Source: Candidatus Palauibacter rhopaloidicola (GTDB taxonomy: Bacteria; Gemmatimonadota; Gemmatimonadetes; Palauibacterales; Palauibacteraceae). From it: 58,683 nucleotides of DNA. Positions within the stretch are counted from its first letter, which is position 1. Every line of letters starts with the position of its first letter. Position numbers and translations under genes: made by a program. The notes beneath the pieces were generated by a model. It saw nothing but the letters and a program-made list of their open reading frames with translations, made no database searches and was not told the origin of the DNA. The stretch is from positions 1-58,683 of the forward strand of contig JAPPGH010000023.1 of assembly GCA_026914155.1 (NCBI GenBank). The letters run 5' to 3'. Of the stretch, positions 43,081-50,732 are shown piece after piece.

Positions 43081-43095
43081 CTCAACAATCCTGAG
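43081..43095. promoter_or_regulatory. LysR-type operator, copy 3 (CTCA-N7-TGAG)
   Basis: CTCAACAATCCTGAG differs from copy 2 at one base and lies in the ~500-bp gap between lysR and the beta-barrel gene (start 43359). It could control that gene or be a relic of a third lysR. No gene is supported in 42852-43358 otherwise. Confidence 0.45.
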
Positions 43096-43358
43096 CCTAG
43101 ACCCAAGAATCTTCCGTTGCACCCGACTACGCATCTGACCATGCTTCTTGACCTGTGGTCCGGGCCACTGACAAGCCCGGGCTGAGATGAAGCCTCGGAT
43201 ACTGGAGCAAAAGGGAGTTGGCTATGACCATAGCAGGATCAGCACAGGGGCGGTCGGCAGACGCTGAACACGCCAGGGGCCGAGCCGGTCGTGCCCGTTG
43301 CCCGGGGGTCCTCGGGCGTGGCGCTCTTCGTCTTCGCGGGGAGCAGGAGTTGGTGGGT

Positions 43359-44258
43359 ATGCAACGATCTTCGCGGCTGTGCGGACTCGTCCTGCTCGCG
43401 CTGCTCGCGTTACCCTGCGGCGTCTCGGCTCAGAACGGCTGGTACGTGCGCATGGAGTTGGGTGCCGCGCTGGCTCCGGGCATGACCGTCCACGGTTCGG
43501 ACGACGACTGGTCCACGAAGTGCGACCTGCTCTCGAACCCGGCCCAGGTCGAGACCGACCCGAGCAACTGCGCTTCGGCTCCTCCGCGAGCGCAGTGGCA
43601 CAGCGACGTGGATGGCGGGACGGGCACGATGGGGGGTCTCGTGCTGGGCTACCGCGTGAACCGGCTGCGCATCGAGGCGGCGTACTCCTTCCGCGCTACG
43701 ACCTACGGCGGACCCGCGCCGCCGGTCATCGGAGACGAGATCACGCTGGGCAAGGCCGACCAGGAGCTCGAAGAGGCGGAGGCCGGGGTGGACGACGTGC
43801 AAATCCACGGCTTGTTCGTGAACCTCGCCTACGAGCTTCGCAACGCGTCGCGCTACGCGCCGTACGTCGGCGCGGGAGTGGGCATGGCGCTCACCAGGCT
43901 GGACTACTACACGCGCTGGAAGCGCAACGACGACCCCGACCGGATTACCACGTTCGACGACCCGTTGATGAGGGCGAGGATCGCCGGCACGACTTCGATC
44001 TCGGACCTGAAGCTCTCGGACGTGCTCGCGAGCTACCGGGTGTTCGCCGGCGTGGACTATGAGATGAACGATGGCGTCTCGCTCGGCATTCAGCTCCGCT
44101 GGACGGGTTACCGCGAGTTTGAGGACGAAGCCGAATACGCGCAGATACGAAGCCATGAATCGTCCGTGGGGCGGGGCTTCGACGTGCAGTACCGGGCCGA
44201 GACCAGCGGACTGGCTGCACTTGGAGCCGGCTTCAGCCTGAAATGGCAGCCGGAGTAA
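43359..44258 (+). CDS. Outer-membrane beta-barrel protein (opacity/OmpA-like porin fold)
   Basis: 299 aa. Signal peptide ends ALPCGVSAQ. The mature part opens NGWYVRMELGAALAPG and shows alternating amphipathic strands (GGLVLGYRVNRLRIEAAYSF, VNLAYEL..., APYVGAGVGMALTRLDYY, YRVFAGVDYEMNDGVSLGIQLRWTGYREF), ending in a strand with FSLKW near the C-terminus, as in small eight-stranded outer-membrane barrels. ATG at 43359 starts right before the signal peptide. Possibly under the LysR operator at 43081. Confidence 0.75.
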   Translation: MQRSSRLCGLVLLALLALPCGVSAQNGWYVRMELGAALAPGMTVHGSDDDWSTKCDLLSNPAQVETDPSNCASAPPRAQWHSDVDGGTGTMGGLVLGYRVNRLRIEAAYSFRATTYGGPAPPVIGDEITLGKADQELEEAEAGVDDVQIHGLFVNLAYELRNASRYAPYVGAGVGMALTRLDYYTRWKRNDDPDRITTFDDPLMRARIAGTTSISDLKLSDVLASYRVFAGVDYEMNDGVSLGIQLRWTGYREFEDEAEYAQIRSHESSVGRGFDVQYRAETSGLAALGAGFSLKWQPE

Positions 44259-44381
44259 CCGAGGCCCATGGGATGTGCTCGCGGCCAGGCCGGGGCCAAG
44301 GCCCTCCTGGCCGGGATGCGATAGCCTGCCCTGCGCCAATTCCGGCATCTTCCGGAGTGCCCGACGCGGTATCTGTCCGAC

Positions 44382-44669
44382 GTGGAGATCCGTCGATACC
44401 AGATGGAGAACGTGTCGCAGGTCCTCCTTGACACGAGAAGCGACCGGCGCCTGAAGCAGACGGATATCCCGGGGTTGTCCGCGCGGCATGTCCGCCGATT
44501 GGAAAAGGAGGCGGCACGCCTCACCGTTGACGCAGCCACTAAGTTCGCGAGAGCGTTCGGCATGACGCTGTCCGGGTTCCTGGACGAACTGAGCGAGCGA
44601 ATAACGGCTCTGCGGCGGGTTGCAGAGGCAACTCGACCACGCGAGCGCGGTTCCATCGTTCCTGGCTGA
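44382..44669 (+). CDS. Short XRE-like HTH protein, possibly 5'-truncated
   Basis: 95 aa. The central HTH reads LKQTDIPGLSARHVRRLEKEAARLTVDAATKFARAFGM, an XRE-type antitoxin-like motif, then a helix to the C-terminus. The same frame upstream (TRYLSDVEIRRYQ) still looks coding but has no start, so the gene may have lost its 5' part, or begin at GTG 44382 or ATG 44403. It lies just left of the tRNA remnant at the island edge. Confidence 0.5.
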   Translation: MEIRRYQMENVSQVLLDTRSDRRLKQTDIPGLSARHVRRLEKEAARLTVDAATKFARAFGMTLSGFLDELSERITALRRVAEATRPRERGSIVPG

Positions 44670-44710
44670 CCCGGTGCAAGGGCTTGGCGCATCCAGTAGG
44701 TTTCATTCCA

Positions 44711-44752
44711 GGGCGCTTAGCTCAGTTGGTTCAGAGCGCCTGCCTTACAAGC
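44711..44752 (+). tRNA. tRNA-Val(UAC), 5' fragment only
   Basis: GGGCGCT acceptor arm, GCTC...GAGC D-arm with AGTTGGTTCA loop, anticodon stem CCTGC and loop CTTACAA (anticodon UAC). The 3' anticodon arm starts GC and then breaks into unrelated sequence; variable loop, T-arm and acceptor 3' side are missing. Non-functional remnant marking the edge of the accessory island. Confidence 0.75.
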
Positions 44753-44786
44753 CCCGAAGAGGGAATGGGAATTCCGGCGAAAAACC

Positions 44787-45500
44787 GTATAAGTCTAATC
44801 AGGACTGCATGATCTGCCGTTCTTGCCGTGAGGCCGAGATCGGACTCGATCGTGCTCAAATGGTGGGGAAATCGGGTCGAATGGCGGGAGTTTATCGGGA
44901 CCGTTGACGCTGTTCCACCCGATGGTCATCTCGGCTGGCTTGTCCCTACCAATCATGCAGATTCCGGCGTGATTTGCACGACCGGGTCTCGGGGAAGGCC
45001 GGGCTTCCCCCCCTGCGCGATCAACCCCTTCCAAGTCCGGCACTTCGCACGCTCGTTGGGTCGACGCGCGACGACCGACGCGGTGGACGCCCGGACGCTG
45101 GCCACCATGACGGTCGCCGTCGAAGACCTGCGCCCGACCGAGGCGAGATCGGAGGGGCAGCGCGACTTCACCGAGTTCCAGCAGATCCGCGACGCACTGG
45201 TCACGGATCGGACCGCAACCACCAACCGGGGCAAGCGGGTCACCGAGCAAGGCTGAGGCAGATCAACCGCCAGCTGAAACTCAACGACGCCGAGATCGGG
45301 CGGCGGATCAAGGAGGAGAAGACCTTGGAGCGCATCTCGGACATCACCCCTGCAGTACGAGGCGCTCGTCGCCAAGGGGAAGCCGCCCAAGGTCGTCCTG
45401 ACGGCCGTGATGCGGAAGTTCCTCATCCTCGCCAACGCTCTGGTGCAGCAGGACCATCCCTGCACGCCGCCTCGCACGCCGCCTCGATCTACCCTAACTT
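44787..45500 (+). pseudogene. Decayed IS110-family transposase with its non-coding end
   Basis: 44787-44892 is the non-coding segment shared with 521-623. Coding similarity starts near 45010: INPFQVRHFARSLGRRATTDAVDART (DEDD-domain signature), continues to TNRGKR, shifts frame to RLRQINRQLKLNDAEIGRRI, then, after loss of the central part, resumes in a third position as YEALVAKGKPPKVVLTAVMRK and ILANALVQQD. At least two frameshifts, an internal deletion (which removes the C-terminal catalytic region) and no start codon make it inactive. IS110 elements encode a bridge RNA in such non-coding ends; whether one is retained is unknown. Confidence 0.75.
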
Positions 45501-45543
45501 CCATGCGTCAACGGAACAGACACAATTCCTCTCCGAGGCGACG

Positions 45544-46578
45544 ATGGCGCGGGCGGACCTGCTCAAGAAGCTCTTCGAGACCTACCAGCGGCGCGACGAC
45601 GAGGGTTTTCGCGCGGTGGCGCTCGAGATCGTCGAAGAGGAGCGAAAGAAGCAGCACCCAGTCCTCGCAAACGAGCTGCAGCGGATCCTGTCCAACGGTC
45701 GGCGCTCCATGCAGGGCGTCCATAGGGCGGATTCTACCTTCGATCCGGTGCCAATGGACGGGGACCGCCGCACCCCACTCATCGCCGTCCGCCAGCCAGA
45801 CAGGTATCTCGACGACCTAGTGTTGAGCGACGAGACCAAAGACGCGTTGACGCGGATCATGGTAGAGGTACGTGGCTGGGAGATCCTTGAGGCACACGGT
45901 CTGGCTCCTACGCGCAGGGTGCTGTTCTGCGGCCCCTCTGGATGCGGGAAGACATCGTGCGCTGAGGCGATCGCTGGCGAAATCGGGCTGCCCATGCTCT
46001 ACGTGCGATTTGACAGCGTCGTTTCCTCCCTCCTGGGGGCCACCGCGAACAACCTTCGCAAGGTGTTCGACTACGCTGCCCGCGGGCATTGGGTCGTGTT
46101 CTTTGACGAGTTCGACGCCATCGGACGTTCGCGCGACGACGCCACTGAGCACGGCGAAATCAAGCGCGTGGTCAACACCTTTCTGCAGCTTCTCGATGGG
46201 TTCCACGGGCGTTCCATCGTCGTTGCGGCCACGAACTTCGAACAGGCCCTCGACCCCGCGATCTGGCGAAGATTCGACGATGTTGTCCGGTTTGACCTAC
46301 CAGACGAAGCAAGCCTCGAGGTTCTGATCCGACGCCGTTTCCGACCGCTCCGGATCACCGATCGGCAGGTCAAGACAATCCTCGATGCCGTGGCCGGTGC
46401 GTCCTTCGCTGATGCTGAACGAGTCTGTCTGGATGCGAGGCGCCGCTGCGCGCTAGAGGGAACCGACAAGCTGCGCGAGGAGGACGTAACCGTCGCACTC
46501 CGGCGATTCCAGTACCGCCGCTACGTGCTCCAGCGCGCACTTCCCAATCGCGTGTCTCCGGCGGTCGACCGTACCTGA
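45544..46578 (+). CDS. ietA: AAA-family ATPase, IetA-like (defence pair with subtilase)
   Basis: 344 aa. An N-terminal helical part (~1-85) precedes an AAA module: Walker A GPSGCGKT (K136), Walker B VVFFDEFDAIG, sensor region AATNFEQALDPAIWRRFDD. Paired seven bases upstream of a subtilisin-like protease, as in IetAS, a two-gene system first linked to plasmid maintenance and later reported as anti-phage. The ATPase probably recognises or remodels a target and controls the protease. ATG at 45544 with GAGGCG upstream; the open frame further left runs through the IS remnant. Confidence 0.85.
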   Translation: MARADLLKKLFETYQRRDDEGFRAVALEIVEEERKKQHPVLANELQRILSNGRRSMQGVHRADSTFDPVPMDGDRRTPLIAVRQPDRYLDDLVLSDETKDALTRIMVEVRGWEILEAHGLAPTRRVLFCGPSGCGKTSCAEAIAGEIGLPMLYVRFDSVVSSLLGATANNLRKVFDYAARGHWVVFFDEFDAIGRSRDDATEHGEIKRVVNTFLQLLDGFHGRSIVVAATNFEQALDPAIWRRFDDVVRFDLPDEASLEVLIRRRFRPLRITDRQVKTILDAVAGASFADAERVCLDARRRCALEGTDKLREEDVTVALRRFQYRRYVLQRALPNRVSPAVDRT

Positions 46579-46585
46579 CCCGGAA

Positions 46586-49069
46586 ATGGCCGAACGCTCG
46601 GGGGCCACGGCCCACCCGCACATCGGGCTCCAGCGTGAACCTGATGTAGAGCCTCCACGACGTAGGGGCGGTGGCTTCGGGCAAGAACTGCCGGTGCGAC
46701 ATCGTTCCTCGCATAGTCGCAAGATTCGTGATGATGTTGATTCCACGGTCTCGCTTGTAGCTGAAAAGAGGAAGCACCTCGGGATCGCGGCGGATCGGCT
46801 TCTGGTGCTGCGGTTCACTTCCTTCGACCGAGGCTGTCGCGATGTACTTGAGGAACGGTTTGATGCGGCAGTGGTCGATGAACGGATCCAAGACGAAGAT
46901 GGCAAACCCATCTGGAAACTGACTGTGCAGTTCGCCACTGCCGAAGGAATCGAGCGCTTCCGAGCCGAGACAACGGCCTACAGTGTCGATCACCGTGAAA
47001 CGACTGCTCTGCCGCGGGGATTGAGGAAGACCTTCTTTAGTGGCCTGGAGGGTATCCGACCGGTTTCGCGGGAAGAGCGAACCGGCAATCGGTTACACAC
47101 AGAAGGGTTCCCCGATGAACCGGGAATCCAGTTGGATGTTGATCTTTGGCACCCAGGCGATGCCGCCGGGGCGCGTACGGTACTGGGCGATCTTCGAACG
47201 GTGTGCTCGAATTTTGGAGGGAGGGTCACCGATGACCTACGCACGAGCAGCCTGATTTTGGCTCGTGTCGTCGGCGGCCGCGCGCTTGGTGAGGCCCTCC
47301 TGGATCTCGATTGTGTTGCGCGAGTGAACCTCCCGCCGTTGCTTCCCTCCGCGTACGGAGCGTTGTTCCAAGACGTTGCCGCGGCGGGGACCGACAGCCA
47401 GCCGGAGGGCACCGAACCGGTGGTCGGCGTCATCGACAGCGGAGTGCTGGCGGGCCACCCACTGCTGCGAGGTTGGGTGGTTGAAGAAGAGGATTTTAGC
47501 AGCGGCGAGAACACGGCGGCGGACCAGCAGGGCCACGGGACGCAAGTCGCCGGACTCGCCATGTACGGCAGCATCAAGGACTGCCTCGACACCGGCGTCT
47601 GGGATCGCAGGGTTTTGATCGCCAGCGGGAAGGTCCTCCGTCGGCACCCTTGGGACGCGTCGGTAACCACCTTCCCGGATGACGTTCGGCCTGAAGCGCT
47701 TGTCGTGCGAGCCATCCGGCGTTTTCATGCGACCCGCGACTGCCGTGTTTTCAACGTCTCCGTCGGCAACCGGGATGATGTGTACGACGGCGGACGGCAA
47801 TACGCCTGGGCGGAAGCTCTGGATCAAGTTGCTCGTGAACTCGATGTCCTCATCGTGGTTTCAGCAGGCAACGATTCTGAACCTCAGATGCCAGCATCGC
47901 CCGCTACGAGAGAAGAATTCCAGGAGGGAGTCCGGGATCTCCGCTGGTCGAATCCGTCGGCTCGTATATGCAACCCGGCCACCGCCGCATTGGCGGTGAC
48001 TGTCGGGGCTATCGCGCGTACCGCCGCGCCACGCACGCGAGATTCGTTTGCGGCCGCACCCGAAGGAGCTCCCGCCCCGTTCAGCCGAATCGGCCCTGGG
48101 TACGAGTGGAAAAGGGGCAATCATGGGGTCAAGCCGGACTTTGTTGCCTTTGGCGGGAATTTCGCGATCCAGAGTTTCGGCGCGGGGCAGCCACGTTGGA
48201 TTGAAAACGACCTAAATCTGGGCGAACTGACCACGCGATTGCCAAGAGACGATAGTCGGTACCTAACGGCAGTTTCAGGGACGAGCGTCGCTGCCCCGCA
48301 GGTCAGTCATGCGGCGGCGTGGGCTCTGGAGGCGGCGGGTGCCGCCCTAGGAAACCCGGCAAGCGCGAACGTAGCTCGAGCGATATTGGGTGTGAGTTCG
48401 GAGACGCCCCCGTGCGACGACACTTGGCTGGGCGATCCGAAGGCGAGGGAGACTTGGGAGAAGCTCCGGCTTGCCGGGTTCGGTGTGGTCGACGTGAGCC
48501 GCGTTCTTGCATCGCTCGACAACGATGCTTGCTTGGTAGCCTCCGATCGAGTCGAGGAGGATTGCTGGCACATATATCCGATCCCGGTGCCGGAGGCCTT
48601 TAGCGCCGGTACTGGGCATCGCGGTATCTCGGTCGCGTTGGCTTACGATCCCCCCGTCCGATCAAGTCGTAAAGAGTATCTTTCTCGCACCATGTGGGTG
48701 GAGGTGATGAAGGGTCTGACCCTTGACGAAGTCGAGGGTTGGCGAACGCCATATTCCGGCGACGGAAAGCCTCCGAACTTTTCGCAGTCGAAGCTCCTGT
48801 CAATGTGGCCCAACAAGACTGCGCTCTATTGGTCGACGCTGCAGGTGCGGCGCAAAAGATGGCGGCGATTCCCGGGGTTGCCGACTGCTGATGGAGAGGG
48901 TCGGCCGGTACTCCATGTGCTCGTTGGCTGCCAGGGCAGATTCTCGCATGGCGAAGACCCCCGGCAAGCCTACGGGTTGGCGGTGCGGTTCTGGCACGAG
49001 GACGCAAATGTGAAGATCTACCAAGAACTTCGTGCCAATGTCCGCGCTCGTTTGGTCGTTCAAGCTTGA
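46586..49069 (+). CDS. ietS: S8 subtilisin-like serine protease, IetS-like
   Basis: 827 aa, cytoplasmic (no signal peptide). An N-terminal ~270-aa domain precedes the peptidase. The catalytic triad is D284 (VIDSGVLAGHP), H317 (GHGTQVAGL) and S567 (SGTSVAAPQ); SAGND supplies the oxyanion Asn region. A C-terminal ~200-aa domain follows. ATG at 46586, 7 bp after ietA. Together they form an IetAS-type module; mechanism and trigger unproven. Confidence 0.85.
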   Translation: MAERSGATAHPHIGLQREPDVEPPRRRGGGFGQELPVRHRSSHSRKIRDDVDSTVSLVAEKRKHLGIAADRLLVLRFTSFDRGCRDVLEERFDAAVVDERIQDEDGKPIWKLTVQFATAEGIERFRAETTAYSVDHRETTALPRGLRKTFFSGLEGIRPVSREERTGNRLHTEGFPDEPGIQLDVDLWHPGDAAGARTVLGDLRTVCSNFGGRVTDDLRTSSLILARVVGGRALGEALLDLDCVARVNLPPLLPSAYGALFQDVAAAGTDSQPEGTEPVVGVIDSGVLAGHPLLRGWVVEEEDFSSGENTAADQQGHGTQVAGLAMYGSIKDCLDTGVWDRRVLIASGKVLRRHPWDASVTTFPDDVRPEALVVRAIRRFHATRDCRVFNVSVGNRDDVYDGGRQYAWAEALDQVARELDVLIVVSAGNDSEPQMPASPATREEFQEGVRDLRWSNPSARICNPATAALAVTVGAIARTAAPRTRDSFAAAPEGAPAPFSRIGPGYEWKRGNHGVKPDFVAFGGNFAIQSFGAGQPRWIENDLNLGELTTRLPRDDSRYLTAVSGTSVAAPQVSHAAAWALEAAGAALGNPASANVARAILGVSSETPPCDDTWLGDPKARETWEKLRLAGFGVVDVSRVLASLDNDACLVASDRVEEDCWHIYPIPVPEAFSAGTGHRGISVALAYDPPVRSSRKEYLSRTMWVEVMKGLTLDEVEGWRTPYSGDGKPPNFSQSKLLSMWPNKTALYWSTLQVRRKRWRRFPGLPTADGEGRPVLHVLVGCQGRFSHGEDPRQAYGLAVRFWHEDANVKIYQELRANVRARLVVQA

Positions 49070-49247
49070 GGATCGCGGGAACTCTGCCACGAGAAGACCG
49101 AAACCGACTTGTTTCAGGTAACGGTCGCCGCCCCCGCCGAGTGTCACCAACAGAACGGTGAGCAACCAGGTCGGCCAGACGAGTAGTGTAGGGCCGACGA
49201 GACCCCAATAGGACCCCTCAATAGACCCCGGGGGCTCATCGGGGGTC

Positions 49248-50663
49248 TCATTCGTCCTCGACGGACTCGGACACACGTCTCCACCGAGCCGCTGGGCCGC
49301 GACCCGTGGACACTGCTAGGCCGCGGCTCCTCAACGCCGCCAAGGCCCTCTTCACTTGGCGTTCGCTGGCGTGTAGGGGCAACCGGGCATGTATCTCACG
49401 CAGCGCCAACCCGTCGTTCGCTCGATCCAACAGGGACAGAATCGCTTCCTGCCGCTCAAGCAGAGCGTGTCCGCTGCGGAGCGAGGGCGCATCCTGTCCT
49501 TGCCGGAAGCACACGGTCACGCAATCGCCGCGTTCCTCGATCTCCGGTCGTGGCAATCCGGCGGCGGTCGCCAGCTCCGCCATCTTGAGCGTCCCCCGGC
49601 CCCACTCCTCGATAATGCCGCGCCGGTAGAACGTGCGGGCAATCAGTGGATTCCACGGCCTCGATTCGTGTGGAGCGAACAGCGCGGCCGGTGTCAGTCC
49701 GAAGTGCAGCGTACCGGTCGACGTGACCTCAAGCCGGTCGTCGTACACAGCGAGCCCGACCGAACCTCCGCCCAGCGAATAGTCCCGGTGGCACAGGGCG
49801 TTCGCCACCGCTTCCCGTGTCGCGAGGGGCGGATAGAGCGGCTCGTCGATGCGCCGCGTGCGGCCCGATTCGAACCGGCTCGCAATGGGAAGCGTGTCGC
49901 GCAGAAAGCGCTCGGCATGTGAGAGCAGCGCGAAGGCGTGGCCATTGAACTGCCGGTTGTCCAGGAATTCGCTTCGGTCGAGGCCCCGGAAGCGAGCGAC
50001 CCGAAGCAGACACTGCGGCAACTCGAATTCGAGACGCGCCGAGTTACCGAACAACACCGCCGCCGCGCGCAACAGAACGCCCTCGCGGAGCAGTCCGAGC
50101 CCTCGGAGCAGGTCTTCCGGTTCCCGGGTACCGGGCTCGTTCAGCCGGCCTGTCCGCACCGCCTCGGCTACGGTGTTGCGGATTTCGGCCACATCCAGGT
50201 CCGCGACCGTCCAGCCGGTAGCAGGTTGATTCTCCCAGCGCTGCTCGCTGTGCAGCCGCTCGAAGAGCATCTGGTTGTACTCCCCGGCGGACATGGTCAC
50301 CGTCGTGTTGCCGACGCGGCGATAGGCGGTCCCCCGGTACTGATAGGGCTGCACGGACCCCTTGTTCACGCTGACCGCAATGACATCGCGTCCGTCCGCG
50401 ACACGGATCCGCCCGACCTCCGGAAAAGCCGGCGGGTCGATCCTCTGAATCTCGGCACCCACCTCCTCGATCGTCCGGTCGCTCACCTGCTGGCCGACGA
50501 CACTTCCCTCCGGCGTCACACCGAACAGCACGTGTCCGCCCCGGTGATTGAGCATGGCGCACACGGTGGCCGCTGCCTCACGACGCGTTCCCGTCGTACG
50601 CTTGAACTCCAGCGTCTCGGATTCGGGTTCGGAGGCCAGCGCCAAGATCCTCTCATGCACCAT
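49248..50663 (-). CDS. AlbA_2/Schlafen-domain ATP-binding protein
   Basis: 471 aa. An N-terminal AlbA_2 (Schlafen-like) domain has TLEFKRTTGTRREAAATVCAMLN and GGHVLFGVTPEGSVVGQ. The middle carries a GHKL-like ATPase part (REAVANALCHRDYSLGGGSVGLAVYDDRLEVTSTG) and the end a winged helix (LREIHARLPLHASERQVKRAL). Proteins like this occur as regulators or RNA-cleaving/antiviral factors; not resolved here. ATG at 50663 with GGAGG upstream. It follows hsdR by 70 bp on the same strand, so it is probably transcribed with the type I operon. Confidence 0.8.
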   Translation of the reverse strand: MVHERILALASEPESETLEFKRTTGTRREAAATVCAMLNHRGGHVLFGVTPEGSVVGQQVSDRTIEEVGAEIQRIDPPAFPEVGRIRVADGRDVIAVSVNKGSVQPYQYRGTAYRRVGNTTVTMSAGEYNQMLFERLHSEQRWENQPATGWTVADLDVAEIRNTVAEAVRTGRLNEPGTREPEDLLRGLGLLREGVLLRAAAVLFGNSARLEFELPQCLLRVARFRGLDRSEFLDNRQFNGHAFALLSHAERFLRDTLPIASRFESGRTRRIDEPLYPPLATREAVANALCHRDYSLGGGSVGLAVYDDRLEVTSTGTLHFGLTPAALFAPHESRPWNPLIARTFYRRGIIEEWGRGTLKMAELATAAGLPRPEIEERGDCVTVCFRQGQDAPSLRSGHALLERQEAILSLLDRANDGLALREIHARLPLHASERQVKRALAALRSRGLAVSTGRGPAARWRRVSESVEDE

Positions 50664-50732
50664 GGACGAACCTCCATCTCTCCCGTCTTCGGGGCGGATC
50701 CGCCCCGGCCTCATTGAAGCTGCACATTCCCA

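Noticed and set aside
44620..44907. 95-codon plus-strand ORF with a Cys-x-x-Cys pattern (CMICRSC)
   Set aside because: It spans the tRNA remnant and the non-coding IS end; the similar peptide at 521-623 comes from the shared DNA repeat, not from protein conservation.
44752..45500. Group I intron interrupting tRNA-Val
   Set aside because: The break is past the anticodon loop, no 3' exon was found by eye, and the following sequence is transposase-like.
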